From: S015-6 sp964479535
Lineage (GTDB): Bacteria > Desulfobacterota > DSWW01
NCBI GenBank assembly: GCA_964479535.1
Contig: CAYZMM010000019.1
Location: 1-64,000 of the forward strand
DNA: 64,000 nucleotides
Reading direction: 5' to 3'
The translations under genes were made by a program, and so were the position numbers. Shown here piece after piece: positions 16,307-24,356 of the stretch. A model generated the notes under the pieces. It saw only the letters and a program-made list of their open reading frames with translations, did no database searches and was not told the DNA's origin. Position 1 is the first letter of the stretch. Each line of letters starts with the position of its first letter.

Positions 16307-17207
16307 CTGCGACAAGAACTCGGGCTGCAGTTCCTGCGGCTCGGCCAATCAGTGCGACGAGAAGAGCAAGCAGGAGCACGAGGACCGTCTGCTGCGGGAA
16401 ACCCTGCAGCTGATCCGCCACAAGGTCTTCGTACTGAGCGGGAAGGGGGGCGTGGGCAAGAGCACGGTCGCCGTGAACCTGGCCGCCGCCCTCGCCGCCA
16501 GAGGATACGAGACCGGGATCCTGGACATCGACATTCACGGCCCGAACGTGTCCAAGATGCTCGGCATCGAAGGGTGGACCCTCTCCTCCGGAGGCAAGCA
16601 GGACAAGATCTCGCCGTTCCGGCCCTTCCCCCGCCTGAAGGCGATCAGCATGGCCGGCCTGCTTCCGGACAGCGACTCTCCCGTCATCTGGCGCGGCCCG
16701 CTGAAGATGGCCGCCATTCGACAGTTCCTGCAGGACGTGGACTGGGGTCCTCTGGATTTCCTGATCGTGGACTCCCCTCCCGGAACCGGAGACGAGCCGC
16801 TGAGCGTTGCACAGCTGATCCCGGAGGCAGAGGGAGCGTTGATCGTGACGACCCCGCAGGAGGTGGCCCTGCTGGATTCCAGGAAGTGCGTGAATTTCGC
16901 CCGGAAGCTGAACCTGCCCGTTCTCGGCATCGTGGAGAACATGAGCGGCATGCGGTGTCCCCACTGTGACGGGCACATCCCCCTGTTCAGCGAAGGGGGC
17001 GGAAAGAAGGCGGCCGACGAACTCGGCGTTCCGTTCCTGGGCGCCCTGCCGATCGCACCCGACATGCCGGAGCACTGTGACCAGGGCCAGCCCTATGTGC
17101 TCGCCGACGAGACGAACGCGCTCAATACGGCTTTCCGGGAGCTGGTGAACCAAGTGGTGGAGGCCGTGGAGAAAAACGAATCCTGCAGCACCGGAGCGGC
17201 CTTCTGA
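16293..17207 (+). CDS. Mrp/NBP35-type P-loop ATPase, Fe-S carrier
   Basis: A 304-residue Mrp-family protein with deviant Walker A GKGGVGKS (residues 50-57), Walker B-like LIVDSPPGTGDEP, and the Mrp dimer CPHC pair in GMRCPHCDGHIPLF. The N-terminus carries four extra cysteines (6, 12, 15, 21) as in NBP35-like and orange-protein-associated ATPases. Such proteins carry 4Fe-4S clusters and help insert them into targets. The start at 16293 follows AGGGGA by eight bases. It overlaps the NifX gene before it and is followed by a NifU-like scaffold gene, so the operon can both build and deliver clusters. Confidence 0.93.
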   Translation: MEKDSCDKNSGCSSCGSANQCDEKSKQEHEDRLLRETLQLIRHKVFVLSGKGGVGKSTVAVNLAAALAARGYETGILDIDIHGPNVSKMLGIEGWTLSSGGKQDKISPFRPFPRLKAISMAGLLPDSDSPVIWRGPLKMAAIRQFLQDVDWGPLDFLIVDSPPGTGDEPLSVAQLIPEAEGALIVTTPQEVALLDSRKCVNFARKLNLPVLGIVENMSGMRCPHCDGHIPLFSEGGGKKAADELGVPFLGALPIAPDMPEHCDQGQPYVLADETNALNTAFRELVNQVVEAVEKNESCSTGAAF

Positions 17208-17239
17208 GGCTCGCCTCGCTGACCCGGGGGGTCGCCATC

Positions 17240-17713
17240 GTGAAAGAAGAAGACATCTATCGCATGATCTCCGAAAGAATGCCGGGCGAGGAGCAGCCCC
17301 TGGAGACCGGGGTCGTCCCTGTTTCACCAGAGGTGCAGCGCAGGGCGTTGAATCCGCCTCATCTCGGCGAAATCCGCCTGCCGGACGGCTACGCCCACGT
17401 GACCGGCGAATGCGGGGATTCCATGGAAGTCTTTCTGGGCATCGAGGGCCGTCGTGTTCGTGAAGCGCGTTTCGACACGCTGGGGTGCGGCTTCACTCTG
17501 GCGTGCGGCAGCATGGCCATGGAGATGGCCGAGAACAAGACCGTCACCGAGGCGATGCGGATCGAGGCGGACCAGATCGCCGAGTCCCTCGGAGGTCTTC
17601 CCCGCACGCACCAACACTGCGCCGAACTGGCGGCCGAAACGCTCAAGAAGGCAGTCCAGGATTATCTGTTCAGAGGCAAGGAACCATGGAAGAAACTGTA
17701 CCGAAATCGCTGA
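17240..17713 (+). CDS. NifU/IscU-like Fe-S cluster scaffold protein
   Basis: The 157-residue protein keeps the three scaffold cysteines of IscU/NifU-N: C58 in GECGDSMEV, C83 in LGCGFTLACGS, and C127 in HQHCAEL, plus the Asp next to the first cysteine. Helix AESLGGLPRTHQHCAELAAETLKKAV is typical. An N-terminal extension of about 40 residues is unlike IscU. It would assemble 2Fe-2S or 4Fe-4S clusters for the neighbouring Mrp ATPase or NifX proteins. It starts with GTG and overlaps the next gene by 28 bases. No chaperone or ferredoxin gene accompanies it. Confidence 0.88.
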   Translation: MKEEDIYRMISERMPGEEQPLETGVVPVSPEVQRRALNPPHLGEIRLPDGYAHVTGECGDSMEVFLGIEGRRVREARFDTLGCGFTLACGSMAMEMAENKTVTEAMRIEADQIAESLGGLPRTHQHCAELAAETLKKAVQDYLFRGKEPWKKLYRNR

Positions 17714-18024
17714 GACCCCGGGAACGAACCGAGGCGAAGATCCGGGAAGCCCTCAAAGAGATCATCGACCCCGGGACCGGCCTGGACGTCATCCGCATGG
17801 GACTGGTCAAGAAGACACGGCTCGAGAAGAAGGGGAACGGCTTCAAGGCAACCCTGACCTTTCGTCCGAGTTCTCCGGTCTGCCCCATGGCCTTCAAACT
17901 TGCCTGGGACATGAAACAGTGTGCCGCCGGTGTGGACAGCGTCGATTCCGTGGAGATCGAGGTCGAGGGCTACGACCGGGCAGCCGAGTTGCAGGCCATC
18001 CTGAAGGAGGAGGGAACGCCATGA
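17686..18024 (+). CDS. MIP18/PaaD-family (DUF59) iron-sulfur assembly protein
   Basis: A 112-residue protein with the DUF59 start (IREALKEIIDPGTGLDVIRMGLV) and the conserved cysteine in PSSPVCPMAF (C66). A central beta-rich part and EIEVEGY complete the fold. Family members (SufT, MIP18, PaaD) assist Fe-S cluster maturation of selected enzymes. It overlaps the NifU-like gene by 28 bases and the following NifX gene by ATGA, so all three are translationally coupled. Confidence 0.85.
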   Translation: MEETVPKSLRPRERTEAKIREALKEIIDPGTGLDVIRMGLVKKTRLEKKGNGFKATLTFRPSSPVCPMAFKLAWDMKQCAAGVDSVDSVEIEVEGYDRAAELQAILKEEGTP

Positions 18025-18380
18025 AGATCGCAGTCACCACGCAGGGGGATTCGCCCGACAGCGCCGTGGACCCGAGGTTCGGCCGGGCCCAGTGCTTCCT
18101 GATCTACGACACCGAGACGAACGCGTACACCCCTGTTTCCAACACACAGAACCTTCAGGCTCCGCAGGGGGCCGGCATCCAGGCGGGGCGCACCGTGGTG
18201 GACGCGGGCGCACAGGCCGTTCTCACGGGCAACTGCGGTCCCAAGGCCTTTCGGGTCCTGAACGAGGCCGGCATCAAGTTGTATGTGGGCGTGAAAGGGA
18301 CGGCCCGCGATGCCGTCGAGGCCTACCAGAGAGGCGAACTCACCGAAGCAACCAGCGCCAATGTCGAAGGACACTGGTGA
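18021..18380 (+). CDS. NifX/DINMC protein
   Basis: A 119-residue single-domain DINMC protein (MKIAVTTQG, DPRFGRAQCFLIYDT, AGIQAGRTVV, AVLTGNCGPKAFRVLNEAGIKLYVGV). It closely resembles the N-terminal domain of the Gly-tailed NifX protein at 10371-11081, including the LTGNCGP motif, so the two arms of the island share a recent paralogue. ATG overlaps the previous stop as ATGA. Likely a metal-sulfur-cluster or cofactor carrier. Confidence 0.9.
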   Translation: MKIAVTTQGDSPDSAVDPRFGRAQCFLIYDTETNAYTPVSNTQNLQAPQGAGIQAGRTVVDAGAQAVLTGNCGPKAFRVLNEAGIKLYVGVKGTARDAVEAYQRGELTEATSANVEGHW

Positions 18381-18400
18381 CAAGAAGAGGAGACCAACCG

Positions 18401-18733
18401 ATGCGTATTGCCGTTCCGACCGCTCAGGGAACACTCTGTCCCCATTTCGGACACTGCGAGCAGTTCGCCATCGTCGACGTCGACGACGGCAAGATCGTGA
18501 AGACCGACTACCGGACACCCCCGCCCCACGAGCCCGGCGTACTGCCCGCGTGGCTACACGATCTCGGCGCGAACGTCATCATCTGCGGCGGCATGGGCAT
18601 GAGGGCCCAGCAGCTCTTCGCACAGAACAACATCCAGGTCGTCTACGGGGCTCCCAGCCTTCCTCCGGAAGAGGTCGTCCGGGCCCATCTGGAAGGGAGC
18701 CTTGTTACAGGAGACAACATCTGCGACCATTAG
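18401..18733 (+). CDS. NifX/DINMC protein
   Basis: A 110-residue DINMC protein of a second subtype (MRIAVPTAQGTLCPHFGHCEQFAIV, PPPHEPGVLPAWLHDLGANVIICGGMG, QNNIQVVYGAP). The HFGHCEQF and PPHEPG motifs mark the branch often found next to Mrp ATPases. AAGAGGAGA precedes the ATG. It follows the previous NifX gene by 20 bases and is the third NifX-like gene in this operon and the fifth in the island. Confidence 0.9.
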   Translation: MRIAVPTAQGTLCPHFGHCEQFAIVDVDDGKIVKTDYRTPPPHEPGVLPAWLHDLGANVIICGGMGMRAQQLFAQNNIQVVYGAPSLPPEEVVRAHLEGSLVTGDNICDH

Positions 18734-18748
18734 CAGGGGGGGCATGCA

Positions 18749-19591
18749 TTGAAAACCATAGTGACCGTACTGTGTGAGAACACGGCCGGCTTCCCGATGA
18801 AGATCGTGGGGGAGCACGGGTTGTCCATTCTCATCGAACGGGGCGAGGACCGACTCCTCTTCGATACGGGCCAGGGCATGGCCCTGCTGCGGAATGCCGC
18901 CCACCTGGGAAGGGACCTCTCCCGGGTAGACCGCGTCGCGCTCAGTCACGGGCACTACGATCACACGGGCGGACTCTCCGATTTCCTGGATCTTTGTCCA
19001 AAGGCGACGATCTCGGCCCACCCGGACGTCTTCATCGAACGGTTCGCACGTTTCGAGGGCCCGGACGGCCCCCGGATCCTCCCCATCGGGATCCCCTTCT
19101 CGAGAAAGGCCCTCGAAGAAAAGGGGGCGGTCTTCGAACTGTCCCCCACCCTCCGGGAAATCGCCCCGGGCATGACCTTCACCGGCGAGATTCCCCGGCC
19201 CGCCGACTGGAAGACGTGGGACGACCGGCTCGTGATCAGGGAGGGAGACGACTTCCGGCCCGACCCCTTCCTGGACGACGCGAGCCTGCTTCTCGACACC
19301 GACCCGGGACCTGTCCTCGTCCTCGGCTGCGCCCACGCGGGCCTCCGGGCCATCCTGGAGCACGTGCGGCAGGAAACCGGGATCGACCGTCTTCACGCCA
19401 TCCTCGGCGGCACCCATCTCGGCGCGGGGACCGAAGAGGACTGGCAGGACGCCGTGGAGCTCTTCGAGTCCTGGGGGGTGGAGAAGATCGCCACCAGCCA
19501 CTGCACCGGCTTTCAGGCAGCGAGCTTCCTTGCCGGCCGCATGGGTGAGCGGGTGGAGCCCGCAGCAGCAGGCGTCTCCTTCGATTTTTGA
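18749..19591 (+). CDS. MBL-fold metallo-hydrolase
   Basis: The 280-residue protein has the metallo-beta-lactamase signature ALSHGHYDHTGGL and later metal-ligand positions GCAHAGLRAI and ATSHCTGF. This belongs to the branch related to the dihydropterin ribofuranosyl-aminobenzene phosphate synthase-like MBL proteins, commonly placed with NifX/Mrp genes. The start appears to be TTG at 18749, after an AGGGGGG run. Substrate unknown. Being in the operon suggests a job in cluster or cofactor chemistry, but that is context inference only. Confidence 0.88.
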   Translation: MKTIVTVLCENTAGFPMKIVGEHGLSILIERGEDRLLFDTGQGMALLRNAAHLGRDLSRVDRVALSHGHYDHTGGLSDFLDLCPKATISAHPDVFIERFARFEGPDGPRILPIGIPFSRKALEEKGAVFELSPTLREIAPGMTFTGEIPRPADWKTWDDRLVIREGDDFRPDPFLDDASLLLDTDPGPVLVLGCAHAGLRAILEHVRQETGIDRLHAILGGTHLGAGTEEDWQDAVELFESWGVEKIATSHCTGFQAASFLAGRMGERVEPAAAGVSFDF

Positions 19592-19599
19592 GGGCTCTG

Positions 19600-20730
19600 A
19601 TGTGGGATGAGATTCGGGGGCTGTTCCCGATCCATGAGCACTGCGTCTACCTGAACAACGCCGGCGTGGCTCCCCCTTCGTCGCGCGTGCTCGAGTCCCT
19701 CGAGGCCTGCCATCGGGAGCACGCCCTGCACGGATTCCACAAGGCCGCCATGGGCTTCCTGGACACGGGCGCCGAAATCAAGGAAATCCTCGCCGAGTTC
19801 CTCTCGTGTCCGCCCTCCTGCATCGCCCTGACCCACAACACCTCCGAGGGGATGAACATCGTGGCCCAGGGGTTTCCCTGGAAGCAGGGGGACTGCGTGC
19901 TGGGACTGGACCTCGAGTACCCGGCCAATGTCTACCCCTGGTGGAATCTGGAAGGTCGCGGGGTGCGACATCTGCGGCTGAAGCCCGAGCACTCCGCCGC
20001 AGACGTGGACGCACTGAAGAGCGCCGTCGACGAGAAGGTTCGCATGGTGGCCGTTTCGGCGGTGGACTGGTGTTCCGGCTTCGTTCTGGATCTGGACGAC
20101 CTGGGCGCCTTCTGCCGCGAAAGAGGCGTACTGCTCGTAGCGGACATGGCCCAGGCGCTTCCGGTCGTTCCCCTGAAACCGGAGGCTTCGGGCATCAGCG
20201 CCATGGCCGGCTCGGCGTGGAAGTGGCTGATGGGTCCCGTCGGGCTGGGCGTCTTCTACTGCCAGCCGGACTTCATGGAACAGCTGAACCTGGTCTTCGT
20301 CGGGACCGACACGGTGGTGGAGCCCCAGAAATACCTCGACTATCGATTCGAACCGAAGCCCGACGCCTCCCGCTTCGAGTTCTCCACGCCGAACGTGAAC
20401 GACTGGGTCTATCTTCTGGCCGCGATCCGTCTTCTTCGAGAGATCGGTCCCGAAAGGGCCCGGCAGCGCATTCTGCAACTGAATGCGTACCTGCGCGAGG
20501 GGCTCGACCGGCTGGGGTTTCGAGTGCGGGGCTCCAGGAAGGAAGAGGAACAGTCCGGAATCCTCTCCTTCGAAGGCGAGGGGCTCGACGCCCCCCGGGA
20601 GGCGCGCCGCCTGGCCGCCGAACAGATCTGGGTTGCCGCCCGGGACGGCGCCGTCCGCGTCTCACCCCACATCTACAACAACGAGGGGGACATAGAGCGC
20701 TTGCTGGACGCGCTCCAGCGCCGTTCCTGA
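19600..20730 (+). CDS. class V aminotransferase-fold PLP enzyme (cysteine desulfurase/epimerase-like)
   Basis: A 376-residue PLP protein of the NifS/isopenicillin-epimerase fold: YLNNAGVAPPS at the start, THNTSEGMNIV, the Asp/Gln pair in ADMAQALP, and the PLP lysine K208 in GSAWKWLMGP. It stands last in the cluster operon, where a cysteine desulfurase would be expected, but the loop that carries the catalytic cysteine in SufS/IscS reads VAARDGAVRVSPH with no cysteine. It may therefore not be a standard desulfurase. ATG 19600 is preferred, with GAGGG five bases before; the frame also opens at TTG 19588, overlapping the MBL stop. Confidence 0.83.
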   Translation: MWDEIRGLFPIHEHCVYLNNAGVAPPSSRVLESLEACHREHALHGFHKAAMGFLDTGAEIKEILAEFLSCPPSCIALTHNTSEGMNIVAQGFPWKQGDCVLGLDLEYPANVYPWWNLEGRGVRHLRLKPEHSAADVDALKSAVDEKVRMVAVSAVDWCSGFVLDLDDLGAFCRERGVLLVADMAQALPVVPLKPEASGISAMAGSAWKWLMGPVGLGVFYCQPDFMEQLNLVFVGTDTVVEPQKYLDYRFEPKPDASRFEFSTPNVNDWVYLLAAIRLLREIGPERARQRILQLNAYLREGLDRLGFRVRGSRKEEEQSGILSFEGEGLDAPREARRLAAEQIWVAARDGAVRVSPHIYNNEGDIERLLDALQRRS

Positions 20731-20755
20731 AACATTCGCTCGAGACTCCCGACGG

Positions 20756-20850
20756 GCCGTTGCGTGTCCGGTGTCCCTCTCCGATTTGTTTGGGCTCCAC
20801 TTGAAAGTCGCCCGGCACAAATCTCCGAGGGACACCGCACACGCAACGGG
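20756..20850. repeat. long imperfect inverted repeat (REP-like), intergenic
   Basis: Arms of about 37 bases (left from CCGTTGCGTGT, right ending ACACGCAACGG) pair with a three-base mismatch block (TCC against GGA) around a 22-base loop. It fills the gap between two convergent genes and could act as a bidirectional terminator. Its left arm, including CTCTCCGATTTG and TTGGGCTCC, recurs at 35700-35742, so it is a dispersed element rather than a single hairpin. Confidence 0.7.
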
Positions 20851-20917
20851 CAGCTTGGACGCTCCCCGGCGGGTTCCTCACGGCGGGCGTTCTTCTCCTG
20901 GACGACGCTGTGGCGCG

Positions 20918-22045
20918 TCAGCTGCGCTGCGAGAGAAGTGACCGATAGAGGCGTTCGGTGTCGTCCAGTTCCCTTTCCAGCCGGAAGCGCTCTTCGAAGA
21001 TGCGCCTGCCCTGTTTACCCATGGCGACACGCTCGTCCGGAGAACGGATCAGGCGCAGGATCGCTTCGGCGAGGTCATCCGCATCCCCGGGGGCGAAGAG
21101 CAGGCCGTTCTCGCCGTGTCGGACGATCTCGGGAATGGCACCCGAGTTGCTTCCGACGATGGCCCGGCCGTTGGCCATCGCCTCGAGCAGAACGATCCCG
21201 AAGGCCTCGTTGTTCGACGGAAGCACGAGGAGATCGAGGGCCAGCATCAGGGAAGGGATATCCCTCAGGAACCCGGGCATGATGACCTGCTGCTCCAGCC
21301 CGAGCCCTTCGACCATCCCACGGATCTTTCTCGCGTACTCCGCCTGTCCGGGAACCCCGACGATCAGGAAGCGGCATCCCGGAACCGCCGCCGAGATCCG
21401 CTTCGCCGCCCGAATCAGCAGGTCCTGCCGCTTCCCCTCCGACAGGGAAGCGACCATACCGACGACAGGGTTTACGGGCTGGAGGCCCAGACTCGTGCGG
21501 ATCTCCTCGGCCTTCCTCCGGTCTCCCACCGCCTCCGGGCCCAGGCCGTAGTGGATCACGGCCACCTTGGACGGCTCGATCGGATAGGTCTCCAGGGTAT
21601 TCTCAAGAATGTAACGGGAGTTGGCGACCAGGGCGTCCAGTCGTCGGACCAGAAGCCGGTGCAGCGGGTCCCTCTTGCCGGACCCCGGAGGGGTACCGCT
21701 GTGCTTCGTGTAAAGGAGGACGGCCGACTTGCGAAGGATTCCGGCCAGAAGCATGCCTCTCCACGAATCGCGCGAGGCGTGCACGTGGACCACGTTGATC
21801 CCCATCGACTCCGTCATCCGTCTCAGGGGGAGGTAGGACCGAGGATCCAGATACCAACGAAAGGGAAGCACGGCGCGGGCGAATCGACTCTCCCTGCTGT
21901 GTTCTTCGGTCGCCGTCTTTGACCGCATGGCGAACAGGAGCGGATGCCCCCTGGCGGACAGCCCCTCCGCCACCAACAGGGGGTGCATCTCCATGCCGCC
22001 CCAGCCCCAGGAGCTGTTGATGAACAGGATTCTCAGGTCGGACAT
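20918..22045 (-). CDS. glycosyltransferase family 4 (GT-B) protein
   Basis: The 375-residue protein has the GT-B layout: an N-terminal acceptor domain opening FINSSWGWGGMEMHPLLVAEGL, and a C-terminal GT1/GT4 domain with VVGMVASLSEGKRQDLL and the nucleotide-sugar signature SNNEAFGIVLLEAMANGRAIVGSNSG (E-x7-E type). It would add a sugar to a cell-envelope lipid or polysaccharide. No other glycan gene is nearby, so donor and acceptor are unknown. Confidence 0.88.
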   Translation of the reverse strand: MSDLRILFINSSWGWGGMEMHPLLVAEGLSARGHPLLFAMRSKTATEEHSRESRFARAVLPFRWYLDPRSYLPLRRMTESMGINVVHVHASRDSWRGMLLAGILRKSAVLLYTKHSGTPPGSGKRDPLHRLLVRRLDALVANSRYILENTLETYPIEPSKVAVIHYGLGPEAVGDRRKAEEIRTSLGLQPVNPVVGMVASLSEGKRQDLLIRAAKRISAAVPGCRFLIVGVPGQAEYARKIRGMVEGLGLEQQVIMPGFLRDIPSLMLALDLLVLPSNNEAFGIVLLEAMANGRAIVGSNSGAIPEIVRHGENGLLFAPGDADDLAEAILRLIRSPDERVAMGKQGRRIFEERFRLERELDDTERLYRSLLSQRS

Positions 22046-22126
22046 GGGCGATCCATCGACACTTCACCCTTTCGGCTCCACGTGGACGAATGAATAGGGG
22101 AAGGGAGCCCCCTTGTCAAGGAACGT

Positions 22127-22155
22127 TTTCCTTTTCCACCCTGGACGGATATAAT
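22127..22155 (+). promoter_or_regulatory. sigma-70-type promoter for yqgE-purF
   Basis: A perfect TATAAT lies at 22150-22155 with a weak -35 (TTTCCT, 22127-22132) at 17-base spacing. The predicted start is about 53 bases before the YqgE ATG. The area between the two divergent genes holds nothing else of note. Confidence 0.5.
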
Positions 22156-22214
22156 AGGAGGTTCGTGTTCCTTGATCGGACGACCGCTCTGAAGGACCTG
22201 TAAGGAAGGGAAAC

Positions 22215-22766
22215 ATGACGCAAGAAGCGAAGTACGCTCCCGGGTTCCTCATATCCGTGCCTCAGCTCATGGATCCGAACTTCTACCATTCGGTTGTGCT
22301 TCTGATCGAGCACACGTCCGAGGGGGCCATGGGCCTGACCATCAATCATCCCACCGACAGGACGATCCAGAGCCTGTACGAACAGATGGGCCGCAACTGG
22401 CCCGGAGACGACCAGCACCTGCTGATGCGGGGAGGGCCCGTACAGCCGGAGCATGCGTGGATTCTCCACGGCCCGGAATGCGCCCTTGGCTCCGCCTATG
22501 AGGTGACGGATGAATTGAAGCTGAACACGTCCCTGGATGCCCTGGACGAGCTCGTGAAGACAAGCAACCCCTACCGGTTCTTCATCGGCTACGCCGGCTG
22601 GGGCCCGGGCCAGCTGGACGGCGAGATCCAGCAGGGGGCCTGGATCCTCTCCGATGTGGATGTCTCTCTGGTTTTCGACACGCCCTTCGAAGAGGTCTGG
22701 GAGACCAGCCTGAAACGGATGGGCATCGATCCGGCCATGCTCGTCATGGGCAGCGGCGTTCATTGA
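22215..22766 (+). CDS. yqgE: YqgE/AlgH family protein
   Basis: A 183-residue YqgE-family protein: PGFLISVPQLMDPNFYHSVVLLIEHTSEGAMGLTINHP at the start, RGGPVQPEHAWILH in the middle, and GYAGWGPGQLDGEI later. The family is widespread; its molecular role is not established, though AlgH has been linked to alginate regulation. GGAAGGGAA precedes the ATG. The purF gene follows 12 bases later, suggesting one transcript. Confidence 0.92.
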   Translation: MTQEAKYAPGFLISVPQLMDPNFYHSVVLLIEHTSEGAMGLTINHPTDRTIQSLYEQMGRNWPGDDQHLLMRGGPVQPEHAWILHGPECALGSAYEVTDELKLNTSLDALDELVKTSNPYRFFIGYAGWGPGQLDGEIQQGAWILSDVDVSLVFDTPFEEVWETSLKRMGIDPAMLVMGSGVH

Positions 22767-22778
22767 GGGGGTCGGGAC

Positions 22779-24227
22779 GTGGCTGAAGTCAAAGACGCTT
22801 GCGGGCTGTTCGGTGCCTTCGGTACCCCGGAGGCCCCCTACGAGGTCTATTGCGGTCTCTACGCGCTTCAGCATCGCGGACAGGAGAGCACCGGCATCGT
22901 TGCGAGCGACGGCAGGACCCTCCACTCCTCAAAGGGCATGGGCCTGGTCTCCAATGTCTTCACCCGGGACTCCCTCAAGACCCTCGAGGGAGATGTGGCC
23001 ATCGGCCACGTTCGGTACTCCACAACCGGGGGCTCCCGATCCCAGAACATCCAGCCCCTGGTCGTGCGCTACCAGAAGGGGCTGCTCGCCATCTCCCACA
23101 ACGGCAACATCGTAAACGCGAAGGCCCTTCGGAGAGCCCATGAAAAGAGCGGTTCCATCTACCAAACCGGAACCGACTCGGAGGTCCTGGCCCATCTGCT
23201 CGCCCGACCGTCTCATCAGAAGATGCGGGACCCCCTTTCGCACTGCCTGCACCATTTGCGGGGTGCCTTTTCCTTTCTGCTCCTCGAAAAGGATCGGATC
23301 GTGGGGGTCCGGGACCCTCACGGCTTCCGGCCCCTCGTTCTCGGCAAGCGGGGCAAGACCTACTTCCTCGCCTCGGAGACCTGCGCCTTCGACCTCATAC
23401 GGGCCGAATACATCCGGTCCCTCGATCCGGGAGAGATCCTGACCCTGACGAAGGCGGGGCCGCGGTCCGAGTTCATCGAAGGCCCTCCGCCCCTTCGTCA
23501 CGCCCTCTGCATCTTCGAGCTGATCTACTTCGCGCGACCGGACAGCATCGTGTTCGACCAGACGGTCCACAACGTACGCGTCCAGTTCGGGGCGGCCCTG
23601 GCCAAGGCGAGCCCGGTCGAGGCGGACCATGTGATCTCGGTCCCGGACTCGGGCATCTCGCCCGCCATCGGTTACGCGAACGCCTCCGGAATCCCCTACG
23701 AGCGTGGGTACATACGAAACCACTACGTGGGCAGGACCTTCATCGAGCCGCAGCAGACCGGCCGTGTGGAGGGCGTCCGCTTCAAGCTGAATGTGGTCAA
23801 GGACGTGGTGCACGGCAAGCGGCTCGTGGTGGTGGACGACTCGATCATACGGGGAACCACGTCCAAGTCCCGGGTCCGGGCCCTGCGTGAGGCCGGGGCA
23901 AAGGAGATCCACCTGCGCATCAGCTCTCCCCCCTGCCGTCATCCCTGCTACTACGGAATCGATTTCCCGGATCCGAGAGAGCTCATCGCATCCAAGAGAT
24001 CGGTCGAACAGATCCGGAAATACCTCGGCGTCGACAGCCTCGCCTACCTCGAGCCGGATGCGATGCTCGAGTGCGCTGTCCATCCCGCAAAGGACTACTG
24101 CACCGCCTGCTTCACCGGCGATTACCCCGTCCCCGTCAGAATGCCGAGAGGCAAGATGGACCTGGAAGAGGAGCCCCCATCCGAGGTGTCCGGACGGCAC
24201 CGGAAGAAGATCCCGGGTACGGCCTAG
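22779..24227 (+). CDS. purF: amidophosphoribosyltransferase
   Basis: This 482-residue enzyme makes 5-phosphoribosylamine from PRPP and glutamine, the first step of de novo purine synthesis. The N-terminal Ntn glutaminase domain has its nucleophile cysteine at residue 8 (DACGLFG) after a short propeptide, plus ALQHRGQESTGI. The phosphoribosyltransferase domain has the PRPP loop VVVDDSIIRGTTSK. Extra cysteines (CIFELIYFARPDS, PPCRHPCYYG, YCTACF) match the Fe-S-cluster-bearing Bacillus-type PurF rather than the E. coli type. GTG is the start codon. Confidence 0.96.
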   Translation: MAEVKDACGLFGAFGTPEAPYEVYCGLYALQHRGQESTGIVASDGRTLHSSKGMGLVSNVFTRDSLKTLEGDVAIGHVRYSTTGGSRSQNIQPLVVRYQKGLLAISHNGNIVNAKALRRAHEKSGSIYQTGTDSEVLAHLLARPSHQKMRDPLSHCLHHLRGAFSFLLLEKDRIVGVRDPHGFRPLVLGKRGKTYFLASETCAFDLIRAEYIRSLDPGEILTLTKAGPRSEFIEGPPPLRHALCIFELIYFARPDSIVFDQTVHNVRVQFGAALAKASPVEADHVISVPDSGISPAIGYANASGIPYERGYIRNHYVGRTFIEPQQTGRVEGVRFKLNVVKDVVHGKRLVVVDDSIIRGTTSKSRVRALREAGAKEIHLRISSPPCRHPCYYGIDFPDPRELIASKRSVEQIRKYLGVDSLAYLEPDAMLECAVHPAKDYCTACFTGDYPVPVRMPRGKMDLEEEPPSEVSGRHRKKIPGTA

Positions 24228-24356
24228 CCCGGCGCCCTGAGCGGGGATGAGCGCACGCCCCCGTGCCGGTCGCGCCCCGGCGGCTCTCCTTGATCCTTTC
24301 CGACCCTTTTGTTAGCCTGTGATGCGGCTCGCCCCGGAGAACCTTCGAGGATTGTT

